Shown piece by piece: positions 1 through 10,430 of a DNA stretch of 35,772 nt (its first letter is position 1; each line of letters starts with the position of its first letter). Under the pieces are notes generated by a model. That model was not told the DNA's origin and searched no databases. It worked only from the letters and a program-made list of their open reading frames with translations. The position numbers and the translations under genes are program-made. Source of the DNA: Paratrimastix pyriformis (Eukaryota > Preaxostyla > Paratrimastigidae). The DNA is taken from assembly GCA_027972325.1 (NCBI GenBank), contig JAPMOS010000278.1:1-35772 (forward strand). Direction: 5' to 3'.

Positions 1-501
1 TGAATCACTAATCCGTTCCAAATTCAGTAACTTATCTGCCGCTGTCTTCTCAACATTATTGCATGTTTCTGAAGTTCGGCCTGTCGTCTAGCCATTTCTC
101 ACGATCTTTTGATCTCCTGACTGTTTTATGATCTTTCCAATCTCTTGAAGTGTCTTACTTGTGACATCTACCATCTGACCAGGTATGGCTTCTTTCTTTT
201 TATCATCTTTCGTTTTTATAGCATCATAAGTTTTCTTTCCAAGATCAAGAACTCCAGGAAGAATCTGTTTGGCCGATTCTATGATTTGACCAGATCTTGG
301 ACTGAACCACCTCCAAAATCGATTAAACAATTCCTTTATTCCGCCACCAGTTTGATAGTATAATGACATGATATCATTATGTCCTTCATCTATCTCCACA
401 TACATCTCCGCAGGCATTTGACCATAAATATACTTCGGACTTGTCACTATTTCAGCGTAAGATAATGGATCATACAACGATGAACTGCGTGTTCTAAACA
501 T
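1..501 (-). CDS. pVI-like minor capsid protein of element A (broken, runs off the window)
   Basis: Start chosen at 501 because TATATA-type sequence lies just upstream on this strand. An N-terminal leader of about 50 residues ends in QTGGG (residues 50-54), which fits the adenain site (M/I/L/N/Q)xGx-G. It is followed at once by an amphipathic Trp/Phe-rich helix (FNRFWRWFSPRS) and a segment IIESAKQILPGVLDLGKK. Adenovirus pVI has the same plan: a protease-cleaved leader and then a membrane-lytic helix. The protein aligns with the product at 24,897-25,576 (shared pattern WFxPRSxxII..AK..P...GKK.Y). The role in capsid lining and membrane disruption is inferred. The gene is broken, about one break, and its end is not certain. 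Confidence 0.6.
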
Positions 502-533
502 ATTTGTATATATAATTATCTTAAGATAATAAT

Positions 534-862
534 TTATATCCCTGCTATTTCCACCATTCTGGTATAGAGTGTTTTTGGTATGTGACCTTTCTCAAGCATA
601 TAGTCTGCTATTACTCTATACTTTTTCCGACTTTCAATGTCTTCGGCATTCTCAGCAATCTTCTTCTCTAACTGATCAATCATATCACAGATTTCATCAA
701 GATTCTCCTCAACTTTTGGTTTCTCTTTCCTGGTTTCCTTCTCTCTTTCCTTAGGGTATTCTTCCTTTGGTGTAATAATTCATTGGTGTATTGGTCAATA
801 TCGACCTCTTCGTGCCGCTCTTCTATATCAATATTACAATCATCATCACTTGAAATTGTCAT
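534..862 (-). CDS. small helical scaffold-like protein, element A (broken)
   Basis: A short charged, helix-rich protein whose C-terminal part (ENAEDIESRKKYRVIADYM) resembles the 90-aa product at 24,578-24,850 (ENPNDLQSRKKLKSILNKM). It occupies the same place between penton-like and pVI-like genes in both elements. The same helix pattern closes the 411/417-aa proteins, so it may be a small relative of that scaffold-like C-terminal module. It sits 34 bp downstream of the penton-like gene and reads the same way, as in a compact gene string. Function unknown; an assembly or internal capsid role is inferred from position only. Broken, about one break. Confidence 0.5.
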
Positions 863-896
863 ATTAGAATCTATATTTTAATATGAGAAATTATAT

Positions 897-1823
897 TTAA
901 TACGTTTTTCTTATGCCTGATCCGGTTATTGGCTTATTCGTTCCATTCGCTATCTGTTTCATTGCATCTATTACTGCATCTCTAATTATTGATCCAATAT
1001 TCATCATCACTGAACTCACTTCATTTACCTCTTCAATTTGGAACATCATCACAATGGGATCAGTAAAATCATTAATAGTATTGTTATTCTGGTCTGTAAC
1101 CCGGATCTTGATTTCACTTATCCTATGTGTATTTAACGTGCACGCAATCGGATTGGCTGGTTCGATGACACATTGTGCTCCAGGAGGAACATTAAACTGA
1201 AATGAATGTATGATATCTGATTCTTGACCATTGATATATGAATACCCAACTAATGAACAATGTATGAGAATGTCATCATAGCTGGTAATATCTATGACAT
1301 CGGGTGCGTCAAGCGAAATAAATAATTTTGTTAGATCCTGGACTTTCGCACTATAGACTTGTTTGGCAAATCCAAGAACCTTCGATAGATTGTTTGGTTC
1401 TGTGCTATCTTCAAATGAAATCTCCCACCCTAGTCTCAAGACTAGAGTGCATTTTGATGTCGCCTCATTCCCATAAAATGATATAGGACTGACTGTTTCA
1501 CCTGTCGTGGCGTTCACTTCCAATTGATTGAGACCGCTAAAGTGATTGTATAATGCTGAATTAATATCGATCAAATCATAGGAACCATCTGGAAATGTAA
1601 ATGTATACCATTCATACCCATCATAGATTTTGAACTTGTTATTATACTTCTCTTGACGTATATTTTTCACTGTGTTCCAGATGGTGGCATGGATTAACTT
1701 GATCAAATACCGCTTATCGTCATTGAATGTGATTGGATTCTCATTGTATTGTATCGTGAAATCACTATTACTTCCATACGTCCGTTTCTCTGAATTGATT
1801 AATAAAGGAATTGCTACTGCCAT
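897..1823 (-). CDS. penton-like minor capsid protein, element A
   Basis: A 308-aa beta-rich protein that looks whole. The N-terminal segment (INSEKRTYGSNSDFTIQY, then YLIKLIHATIWNTVKN) closely matches the broken gene at 23,767-24,538. Both are followed by small helical and pVI-like genes, the expected place of the single-jelly-roll penton protein in Polintons. The C-terminus ends ITGSGIRKTY; ITGS-G (residues 299-303) fits an adenain site, so the last residues may be trimmed by the protease at 11,345. The start at 1,823 is supported by AATATATAGAATA directly before the ATG. The penton assignment rests on gene context and fold-like pattern, not on a recognised signature. Confidence 0.6.
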   Translation of the reverse strand: MAVAIPLLINSEKRTYGSNSDFTIQYNENPITFNDDKRYLIKLIHATIWNTVKNIRQEKYNNKFKIYDGYEWYTFTFPDGSYDLIDINSALYNHFSGLNQLEVNATTGETVSPISFYGNEATSKCTLVLRLGWEISFEDSTEPNNLSKVLGFAKQVYSAKVQDLTKLFISLDAPDVIDITSYDDILIHCSLVGYSYINGQESDIIHSFQFNVPPGAQCVIEPANPIACTLNTHRISEIKIRVTDQNNNTINDFTDPIVMMFQIEEVNEVSSVMMNIGSIIRDAVIDAMKQIANGTNKPITGSGIRKTY

Positions 1824-1855
1824 TATTCTATATATTTCTAATTGAGATATCTTTT

Positions 1856-3109
1856 TTAATGGCGTAAATTAAAGGCCTTCACATAGGCATTGTATTTCCA
1901 TTTTGTTATCAGTTTATGACGCAATAAGTAATCTATACAATCATACATCTTATCTTTGATTTTCTCTGAATGATTTCCCCGTTTGTAATCACTGATTAAG
2001 GTCTTGAATATTTTCATGACATCTCGTGGACTTTGATACAATCCTCTTCCTTGAGTCTTCACAATAGCTTTCAATTCTTTCTGTAGTATTGGCGAAGTAT
2101 TGCCAGCTCCGGCTTCACCAACAATGACTCTCAATCGGTCAACCAATTCCTGTGGTGCACTCACTAATATGCCTCGACCTATCATCTCATCCTCTCCCAG
2201 TTCCAAATCACGCTCGTCTGATGCCGTTTTACCCTTTGTGTCCGATCTAGTAACTGCCTTTGCTGCTGGTTTTGACGGAGCACCTTTTGCTTTCTTTTTC
2301 GCTTCCTTTTTTGCTTCCTTTCTCGCTTTCTGTTCTCTATACAGGGCATTTTGAGTTTTCGCTTCATTTATCCGTTTATAGTCTGAAATACCTTCTTCTG
2401 AGTTTAGAATGGATTGAATTATTCGAGTATTCAATGTAAAGCCCTGGCTCCCGAAGTAACCTTCCTGATTCAGTTTCGCAAAAATTCGAGGATAATCATC
2501 CGACTTTCTTCCTCCAAAACGGTTAACGACGAACTTTCGAAATTCATCGTTATGGATAACATACTGTGCATTTGTTGGTCGTTTCTTTCCAAGCCCACTA
2601 TCGTTAACTATATGTCTATCAGCAAGTGATGCAATCAAGTCTTTTGGAGGTTCTTGATATTCTGAAACCGGTTCTTTGATTGGTCCTTTTGAGACCTCGG
2701 CCAACACTTCCTTTTCTATTTCGGCCTCATTCTTTTGGATCTCCTTATCATTCTCTTGAACTTCTTTCACATACTGTTGTAATCCTTTCATAAGTATCTT
2801 ACCTTGTTCCGTCTTGATATAGTCGTTAAAACCTGTAGGATTCATCTTGGCAAAGTCAATTAACTTATCATATGTCGTGGCGTCAACATCAAAGATATTA
2901 TCTATTGAACCGATATATGTCTGAGCTTTCTCAAACTGACGCTTATTTTCTCGCTCTTCTTTACGTTTCGTTTTCTGATCTTCAATATTCTCATTGATTT
3001 GTTCGATTATTTTCCTACGTACAGTTTTCTTCTTCAATTTGTCAGTCTCACCTATCAACTGAAGTAATTCCTTCTGTGTTAAATTCTTAAATGCAGGCTT
3101 TTTCAACAT
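1856..3109 (-). CDS. scaffold-like coiled-coil capsid protein, element A (417 aa)
   Basis: Long, highly charged, Lys/Glu-rich helical N-terminal two thirds (coiled coil about 20-150; an Ala/Lys-rich stretch about 255-290), then a compact C-terminal module of about 105 residues starting after MIGRG (309-313). MIGR-G fits an adenain site and would release the module beginning ILVSAPQELVDRLRVIVGE. The 411-aa product at 22,477 has the same layout (GFGVLISSFKDISSRMKVLVGE). Position between ATPase and penton-like genes is the same in both elements. The shape resembles a cleavable scaffold or cement protein; this is inference. GAATATAGAA sits right before the ATG. Looks whole. Confidence 0.6.
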   Translation of the reverse strand: MLKKPAFKNLTQKELLQLIGETDKLKKKTVRRKIIEQINENIEDQKTKRKEERENKRQFEKAQTYIGSIDNIFDVDATTYDKLIDFAKMNPTGFNDYIKTEQGKILMKGLQQYVKEVQENDKEIQKNEAEIEKEVLAEVSKGPIKEPVSEYQEPPKDLIASLADRHIVNDSGLGKKRPTNAQYVIHNDEFRKFVVNRFGGRKSDDYPRIFAKLNQEGYFGSQGFTLNTRIIQSILNSEEGISDYKRINEAKTQNALYREQKARKEAKKEAKKKAKGAPSKPAAKAVTRSDTKGKTASDERDLELGEDEMIGRGILVSAPQELVDRLRVIVGEAGAGNTSPILQKELKAIVKTQGRGLYQSPRDVMKIFKTLISDYKRGNHSEKIKDKMYDCIDYLLRHKLITKWKYNAYVKAFNLRH

Positions 3110-3189
3110 TTCTATATTCTTACTTCAGAAAATAATTTCATCGCAGCAAATTTTTCTAAGATTTTGAACCATCGTCTGAAATCTCCGAT

Positions 3190-3910
3190 GATTTTCGGAC
3201 CAGTTATTCAACCAATATGCCATCAAATTTCTTTCGGTATTTTAATATGTTGTGTTGTGTCACAAGATCTACCATCAGAAAACTGTATCGTTCACTTGTG
3301 GCTGCCTCATATAATGACTTGAGATTTTCGATTGGCTCGAAACTAGTCTATGTAAACAGTTAATATCACTGTCTGTCATTCTAAATAACAAAAAATATCC
3401 CGTGTTCGCTCTGACTTGAATCGGAATATTATAAAAATACTGTGCTAAATATATAACCGATACTCCTTTATGTCTTCCAGAAGTATAATATTCCGTAATT
3501 TTCATCTGTTTCTGCTTTGGCTCATTCATGAAATCATCAAATATCACCAGATTGCTATACCCATAATCCAATTCTTCAACTGCAATTGCATCATCTAATG
3601 AGTTTCCAAAATGCACCATATCATAACTATCATCTTCAAGATCTTCTCTCATTTTGTCTTCCACTACTTTGAGATAGTCAATTAATTTCACATAGACATC
3701 ATTCGGATCATCTACATGTTTACTGTAGATATAGATCTTATCAAATAATATTTGACCTTGCACTATCATTGATACCAGAGTGTTGGTTTTGCCACTTCCT
3801 GATCCTCCAACCATACACATCCGAAATGGATCTTCAGGCGCAAATGGATTCTTATTCTTGTGCTTTTTGTGATCGTCCCCAAAAAATTCTTGGACGTTTA
3901 TGACTTCCAT
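3190..3910 (-). CDS. genome-packaging ATPase (FtsK/HerA-type), element A (broken)
   Basis: Walker A at GGSGSGKT (residues 36-43) and Walker B in LVIFDDFMNE identify a P-loop ATPase of the A32/HerA packaging class that drives DNA into Polinton and NCLDV-type capsids. The first 211 residues are open; the gene is broken, about one break. The homologue at 21,104 shares MxVINxxxFF, YIYSKHxDDxxDVY and YYTSGRHxG. It is the first gene of the minus-strand capsid string, divergent from the fibre with only 51 bp between start codons. ATATATAATG directly precedes the coding sequence. Confidence 0.85.
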
Positions 3911-3961
3911 TATATATTACCTATGTAAGATATTTATTTTCTTCTGCATTTATATATAGCA
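3911..3961. promoter_or_regulatory. divergent promoter between ATPase and fibre, element A
   Basis: The 51-bp AT-rich gap separates two opposite start codons. TATATATAG lies a few bases before the fibre ATG (plus strand) and ATATATAAT abuts the ATPase ATG (minus strand). The same TATATAG-like box occurs just before most viral genes in the window, implying very short leaders. Confidence 0.5.
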
Positions 3962-6900
3962 ATGTCTTTATCCCCATTCGGATATTCTTCAAGTTATTCA
4001 AATTCATCGTCTAAACGTGGTCCTCGTGGTCCTCCTGGTCTCTTACATGTCACAGATGGATTACAATTGGAAACGTCTACTTCTACACTTTCTCTTACAT
4101 TCGATCCAAATACAATCACAAATATGTATCAATGACGCGTGACCCAACGAGTGCTGATAATGATTATCCTTTATGCACCTTATGGACTAACACTACTTCA
4201 AATACATGTTTCGTTCTCGTCAGTATTGCATCAAATATCGCCACATGGAAACGTGTTTCTTCGAGTTCTTATGCCGAAGCTGTTGATCCAACTGAATCAT
4301 CTGTCGTTGTCCGTGATATGAATGGTTCTGTGCATTCAACCGAATTATTTCTCCTGGTTATGTTGACACTACTCGAAAACTTCCTCTTAAAGTCACACCT
4401 CATTCATTTGAAGGGAATTATACTGGTAAAAGTGGAAGCATCATTAATTACAGGTGACGATATTTCCACCAATTCGGCTATCAATGTTGCAACACTAAAA
4501 TTAAATAGCTTCGGGACCACAACTGGGTATTTGTATCGTGCGACCGACGGAACTATTGGGTTAGCTGCTGCACCAACAGGTGAGGGTGGCACTACACCTT
4601 ATATTTATTCAACAGATGCATATGAAAACTCTGTCGCAGTTCGTGATATGGTTGGGTCACTACATGCATACAATCTTTGGCTTCCTGGTATTGCCGATCC
4701 AACAATCTCAAAACTAGTCAAGATCAATCCTGGAACTGGTGAAATGAAAACTGCCTTAATCAATTATAATGACATCGATTCAACTGTCGACTTCTCTTTC
4801 CATAATGTCCGCATCCATTCTATCTCTGATACTGGTATGCTCGGGTGCGATGCAAACGGTAACATTCAACGAGTGAACGATGGTGTATTCTCGCAAATTT
4901 ATTCGATCACTGGTCCCCTAAAATTCCCAAATGCCATCTCCACTGATGGTATCTCCCAATATGGATCTTCAGGTATCATCACCTGTTATAATACAATGAA
5001 GTTCCTCAATGGTCTCAGAACACCAGTTCTTAATGCATCATATCTTGCCACAGATTCTAACGGTGCTATCATTGCAACATCATTACCAACGTCCATGTCA
5101 TTGACATCTTTAACACTTCCATCATTAACATCAAAATCGTATCTTGCCACAGACGCGTCGGGAAATATTATTGCAGGCACTTCGCCAACATCTTATACAC
5201 CACCTTTAACACTTGCTGCAGACAACATCACATTTGCTAATGGCGATAACACAACATCAACAATTAAATCATCAGGAAGTATTCAATACGTTTGTGATAC
5301 TGATGCTGATGACACGGCACCCATTCACAAGTTTACAAATAAGACAAATAACTTAGTCTCGATGTATAATACAAAACAACCTTTGCATATCCAGTTGAAT
5401 GTCCTACAATATGTGCCAATGATACAAATTCGCTCAAAATTTCAATGTTCTCTTACGGTAACACGAATTGGGGCATTTATCAATCAAGCTATAAAGATTA
5501 TATAGGAACGGATGGTGCTGCATGCACGAACACTGAAACTGGAACAAGTAACGCATTCCGTATCCGCACATACGATGACGCTGCTGTTGGACTTATCTAT
5601 GAAAATTCGAATAATGTATGTAACTTCGCATCAAATTCAAATACTGGTGCCTTTTCTATTCGGGGATTACTGACTGCAAATGGTGGCATATCAACACCTA
5701 AAATTACTCCAAGAACCCTATCAGCAAATCTGGGTCTAAGGTTGGGTTTTAAATCACCTGCTGACAACAATTGGGTGTGTATTTGTCTGCAACCACTGCT
5801 TTCGATGGAACTTCAACTGCATGTGTGGGTAATGACTTCTCTGGACAAGCACTTCGTCTACGAACATATAGTGATGCAACAGCGGGTATAATCTTCGAAA
5901 ATTCAAACAATGTAACCAACCTATCATGTAGCGGAAATAATGGGAATCTATGGGTTCGTGGCTTATTGACCGCTAATGGCAACGTAGCAACATCAAAAAT
6001 CAGTCCAATATCAAGTGCAGGGTTGAAGATTTCATTGTCTACAGATACCAATTGGGGCATATATCAAGCTGTCTCCGGTGCAAACAATGATTTATCTGGA
6101 TCTGGCTCAGCATGTTCTGGTGATGATATGAATAATGGAATTCGTTTACGGACTTATGATAGCACGTCAACAGGTGTCATTTTTGAGAACTCGAACAATG
6201 TATGCAACTTATCTACAAATTCAAACACAGGAACTCTATGGGTTCGTGGAAAAGCCACTTTTAATGGTGGATTAAAATTACCAAACACTGTATCTGGATA
6301 TCTTTATAGTGATGCAAGTGGAAACGTTACCTCTACGACAGTCACTTCCACTTCTGCTCAATCATGTTCAGCACTCAGTGGCTCTACCACATATATAACA
6401 TCAACAAATAATTATGTAAACATATCTGGTGATACCAATAGTTCATTCTATAATGCAAATAATGCAAACTATGGTGTCATCATTAATGCCGGTGGCGTCA
6501 ATACAATGAACTTCGGTAAGACAAGAATTACTACACCTTTGGTATGGAACACTTCACAGACAACTGGTGACTCCCTTCAAGTGTATATCGATTCTACAGG
6601 TAAACTTCATGTGCCTTCATCTTCACAACGTTACAAAGAAAACATCAACGATATGGAAGACACATCATATATATATAATTTAAGACCCGTTAATTTCAAC
6701 TTCATTCACGATGAAAAGAAAACGAAGTGCTATGGTTTGATTGCCGAAGAATGTGCCACCGTATGTCCTGAACTCGTTTATTCAAAAGATGGTGAAATTG
6801 AGGGTATCCGTCAAGATAAACTCCCCTTCATGATGCTCAATGAGATGAAGAAAATGAAACAACAAATCACAGACTTAATAACTGAAAACACATCACTAAA

Positions 6901-7108
6901 AGCCGATATCGCTTCGATCAAGGCATCAATTGCATCATTAATACAACCTTCAGTCAAATTCTCATCTACAGTGCCAACATCAACAACAAATAATAGTTTA
7001 ACATTTTATGAAGGTGTTGTAGACGAGAGCATACATCTCATGGCACGTTGGAAGAAGGATAACGTCTTAAAGGAACTTGATATGAACACAGATAATCAAA
7101 ACCAGTAA
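3962..7108 (+). CDS. fibre / receptor-binding protein with collagen-like start and S74 chaperone, element A (broken)
   Basis: The start ATG at 3,962 opens a short leader followed by a collagen-like GPRGPPG stretch. The shaft contains VRDMxGSxH repeats and DSNGxI-type turns, followed by three copies of a globular module (NWGIYQ... CxGxDMNNGIRLRTYD... ENSNNVCNLS). The end carries a peptidase-S74-type intramolecular chaperone: SSQRYKENI, then CYGLIAEEC and LPFMMLNEMKKMKQQI leading into a coiled coil. In phage and chlorovirus fibres this domain trimerises the fibre and cuts itself off. A further conserved tail (LTFYEGVV...HLMARWKKDN) follows. The homologue in element B is about 85-90% identical over long stretches. 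Broken, at least three breaks. Confidence 0.8.
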
Positions 7109-7122
7109 GCGAATAAATAACG

Positions 7123-7942
7123 GTTTTGTCATGAGCTGAATCTATGAGACGATAATTATTAGATGATGATCTAAAGTGATGATAAATAAGATAAAGAAAG
7201 AGAGTTACTGAAGGATATAGTAAAATGAAATGTCATATCTTTTCCCCCATCTTTTCCCACTCTCCCCTGAAATTTCTCCTGTTGACGACCTTTATGTTTA
7301 TCATTCTTTCGTATTTTTCCATGTGATTTCCATCTAGGATTCATTCGTTACTCATCGAGTTATTAAGGAGTTACTTTATGTAGTTACTGAAAATTCTCAT
7401 CATACTTGATTTTCATTCTTCTGATCTAAATCATCTATGAAATATCACTAAAAATAGTTACTCAAAAGAAAATAAACGACCAAATCCTTACCAGGAAATA
7501 CCCCTATTTTCCCAAATAATCTACCCGAAAATCTTCCTTTAGGTAACTTTCTTGTGTTAAATCTTCTGACGTAAACCCATCATAAAGATCATTACCTCTA
7601 TGACACGAACTTTTGAGTAACTCTTTAATAACTCCTTTAGTAACTCCTTTTATATAACTACTTATATGATCTTATATCAACATAACTTATTAATATCTAT
7701 TAAAATACAATCATAAATATTAATAGTTAATAAGTTACTGAATAGTTACTGAAATAATAGATCATATAGGGGATCCATAATAATATGTTACTCTATCATC
7801 ATTTCACGTCTACGACGTTCATGATGCTATCGTAACGCCCCCCTCATATTAATAACATCATAATAGGAAAAGCTAAGAGTAGAATGGAGGCGCGAGCCGA
7901 CATGATACGATATGAACCCAAGACTGATATTAGTGGGGGGGG
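7123..7942 (+). repeat. 820-bp terminal repeat of element A, copy 1
   Basis: Non-coding AT-rich sequence beginning GTTTTGTCATGAGCTG and ending ATTAGTG8. It is repeated at 19,662-20,477 in the same orientation with about one substitution and four single-base length differences. Both copies have the interior of A on their left and a half of element B's fibre on their right, separated by CGTT here and AACG at the other copy. This fits terminal inverted repeats of one inserted element with a 4-bp (perhaps 5-bp) target duplication, later put in direct orientation by an inversion. It contains many TAGTTACTGA / GTTACT motifs. Confidence 0.8.
7838..7942. repeat. 105-bp palindrome-ended segment at the outer end of the 820-bp repeat
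   Basis: Begins CCCCCCTCATATTAAT and ends with the imperfect inverse ATATTAGTG8. It is preceded by AACG and followed by CGTT, so the outermost part of the repeat can fold back. The second copy (20,373-20,477) is flanked by AACG on both sides. It could be a nested MITE-like unit with 4-bp duplications or the hairpin end of the larger element. Confidence 0.5.
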
Positions 7943-10381
7943 CGTTCTACAGATGGCACTGTCGGTTTGACTGACGCCCCATCCGGAGGTGGCGATACAA
8001 CTCATATTTATACTGAATCAGTATCAGAGTCAACTGTTGCAGTTCGAGATATGGTTGGGTCTCTACATGCTTATACTATATGGCTTCCAGGTATCGCCGA
8101 CCCAACAATATCCAAATTGGTCAAAATCAATCCTGTTACCGGTGAAATGAAAACTGCGTTAATTAATTATAATGACATCGATACGACTGTCGACTTTTCT
8201 TTCCATAATGTTCGGATTAATTCTATCTCCGAAACTGGTATGCTCGGTTGTGATGCAAATGGCAACATCCAACGTGTGACTGATGGTAAATTTGCGAATA
8301 TTTATTCTACCACTGGACCCCTTAAATTCCCAAATGCCATAGCAACTGATGGCATCTCCCAATATGGATCTTCAGGAATCATTACATGTTATAATACAAT
8401 GAAATTCCTAAATGGTGTCAGAACTCCATTGATTAATTCAGCTTATCTCGCAACAGACTCAAATGGTGATATCATAGCAGGGACTACTCCCACAACATAT
8501 ACGCCACCCCTAACGCTTGCTGCCGGGAGTATAACATTTGCCAATGCTGATAACACCACATCATCGATTAATTCTTCTGGTGAGATGAAATATGTCTCTG
8601 ATATGGATACTGATGACACGACTCCTGTCCACACTTTTACGATTGGTTCAACTGATAAATTCTCAATCTACACTACGAAGTCAATCTCATATACACCATT
8701 ATGTGCAACTATTTTTGGCTCTTCAAACGATGGTATTGGCACAAAAATTGGAATGAATGGATGGAATAATTCCACTTGGGCAATTTATCGGGCAGCAAGT
8801 GGTGCGGGAAGTTCATATAGTGGCGCTTCTGCATGTGCCGGTTTTGATATGAATAATGGGATTCGCTTTCGAGCATATGATGCATTATCGACTGGTTTCA
8901 TTTTTGAGAATAGCAATGAAAAGTGTTTGCTGTCGATGAATGCCAATACGGCGTCTACATGGATAAATGGTCCTCTGACAACAGTTGGATTATCAACATT
9001 CAATGCTGGGATTGTGACTCCGAGTTTAACATTTAATAACGCCGATAATACAACCGCCATCATAAAATCAAATGGTGAATTAAACTACATATCAGATGTG
9101 GATATTGATGATACGACTCCTGTGCATACTTTTATCAATGGTGCAACCACTCTGATGTCCATCTATACATCTCGCACAGAGTTCAAACATCCAGTGATAT
9201 CAACAATATTTAGCTCTACAAATGATGGCATTGGCACGAAAATTGGAATGAATGGATGGAATAACAACACATGGGCAATCTATCGTGCCAACTCAGGAGC
9301 TGGAAACTCTTATAGTGCCGCATCTGCTTGTGCTGGTTATGGAACAATTGCAAATGCTATACGTTTCAGGGCATATGATGCCACATCAACTGGGTTTCTT
9401 TTTGAGAATAGCAATGAAAAGTGTTTGATGTCAGTGAATGCAAATACGGCTGAAACATGGATAAATGGTCCTCTGACAACTGTTGGATCAACCACTCTTA
9501 ATGCAGGGCTGAAACTGCCATCCATTACATCAGGTTATCTTTACAGTGACTCCAATGGGAATATTAGCGCGACAACCAACGTTACCAGTTCAACACAAAC
9601 CTGTGTCGCTCCGTCAGGAACCGCAACAACTATAAAAAGTATAAACAATTCCGTTATAATTGATGGCGATGCCGGACAGTCATACTACAACTCAAATAAT
9701 AATAATAACGCAGTGATTATAAAAGCGTCAGATTCGCAATCAATGGTCTTCAATAAAGATGGAATTTCATCGACTGGTATATTATATTCATGGATGACAA
9801 CAACTGACTCCCTTTCAGTCTACATCCATTCTACCACAGGCAAATTACACATTCCAGTAAGTAGCAGAAGATATAAAGAAAATATTGTGGCGATGGAAGA
9901 CACGAGCTACATCTTCAACTTGGAGCCTGTTAACTTTTCTTATATATCAGATGCAAATCACAAGAAATGCTATGGACTTATTGCCGAAGACTGTGCAGCA
10001 GTATGTCCTGATTTGGTGTTTTATCGTGATGTTAAAATTGAAGGTATTATCGAACATAAACTCCCATTTATGATGCTGAATGAAATGAAGAAAATGAAAC
10101 AACAAATTACTGATCTTAGCACTGAAAATATTTCTTTGAAAGAACAACTAGCCAATGTTACAGCAGATATCGCTACTATCAAGTCACAAATTGCTTCACT
10201 TGTTCAACCATCAGTAAAATTCTCAGCATCAGTGCCTACATCAACACAAAATAATACAATGACATTTTATGAAGGAGTTGTAGGTGATAAGACACATCTC
10301 ATGGCCAGATGGAAGGCTGATAATATGCTCAAGGAAGTCGATTTAATTGCAGACACACAGGCGGAAGTTCCTGATAATTAA
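7943..10381 (+). CDS. fibre of element B, C-terminal part (cut off by the inserted element)
   Basis: Open from the edge of the terminal repeat to the stop at 10,381. It starts within the shaft at the site matching TDGTIGL in fibre A, then VRDMVGSLHAY and GSSGIITCYNTMKFLNG. Two long near-identical modules follow (KIGMNGWNN..WAIYRA... CAG... ENSNEKC... WINGPLTTVG, about 8,690-8,990 and 9,200-9,500). The S74-type chaperone comes next: SSRRYKENI, CYGLIAEDC, LPFMMLNEMKKMKQQI and a coiled coil, then the conserved FYEGVVG tail. The N-terminal part of the same gene lies at 20,478-21,048 in opposite orientation. Apart from the insertion/inversion, both parts look open. Confidence 0.8.
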   Translation, partial: RSTDGTVGLTDAPSGGGDTTHIYTESVSESTVAVRDMVGSLHAYTIWLPGIADPTISKLVKINPVTGEMKTALINYNDIDTTVDFSFHNVRINSISETGMLGCDANGNIQRVTDGKFANIYSTTGPLKFPNAIATDGISQYGSSGIITCYNTMKFLNGVRTPLINSAYLATDSNGDIIAGTTPTTYTPPLTLAAGSITFANADNTTSSINSSGEMKYVSDMDTDDTTPVHTFTIGSTDKFSIYTTKSISYTPLCATIFGSSNDGIGTKIGMNGWNNSTWAIYRAASGAGSSYSGASACAGFDMNNGIRFRAYDALSTGFIFENSNEKCLLSMNANTASTWINGPLTTVGLSTFNAGIVTPSLTFNNADNTTAIIKSNGELNYISDVDIDDTTPVHTFINGATTLMSIYTSRTEFKHPVISTIFSSTNDGIGTKIGMNGWNNNTWAIYRANSGAGNSYSAASACAGYGTIANAIRFRAYDATSTGFLFENSNEKCLMSVNANTAETWINGPLTTVGSTTLNAGLKLPSITSGYLYSDSNGNISATTNVTSSTQTCVAPSGTATTIKSINNSVIIDGDAGQSYYNSNNNNNAVIIKASDSQSMVFNKDGISSTGILYSWMTTTDSLSVYIHSTTGKLHIPVSSRRYKENIVAMEDTSYIFNLEPVNFSYISDANHKKCYGLIAEDCAAVCPDLVFYRDVKIEGIIEHKLPFMMLNEMKKMKQQITDLSTENISLKEQLANVTADIATIKSQIASLVQPSVKFSASVPTSTQNNTMTFYEGVVGDKTHLMARWKADNMLKEVDLIADTQAEVPDN

Positions 10382-10430
10382 TAATTTCAGAAAATAATTA
10401 AATATTTTCTCATCCTGATATATAGAAACA

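Larger units (their letters stand above)
1..7942. mobile_element. Polinton-like virus fossil, element A, right part
   Basis: Seen: minus-strand capsid-type genes, a divergent plus-strand fibre and an 820-bp terminal repeat ending in G8. Gene content (FtsK/HerA-type ATPase, penton-like, pVI-like) matches the Polinton / adintovirus morphogenesis block. The gene order mirrors the block at 21,104-27,009, which implies that the major capsid gene of A lies left of the window. The element is broken, with breaks in at least four of its genes. Its other end is inferred to be 15,967-20,477 in inverted orientation. Near-identical terminal repeats suggest a young insertion. No polymerase or integrase is seen here. 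Confidence 0.75.

Noticed and set aside
897-1200. 95-aa plus-strand membrane-like frame
   Set aside because: Antisense to the penton-like gene, which has a homologue in element B.
4404-9525. Several 60-100 aa minus-strand frames within the fibre genes
   Set aside because: Antisense shadows of the fibre repeats; the same shadow recurs with each repeat unit.
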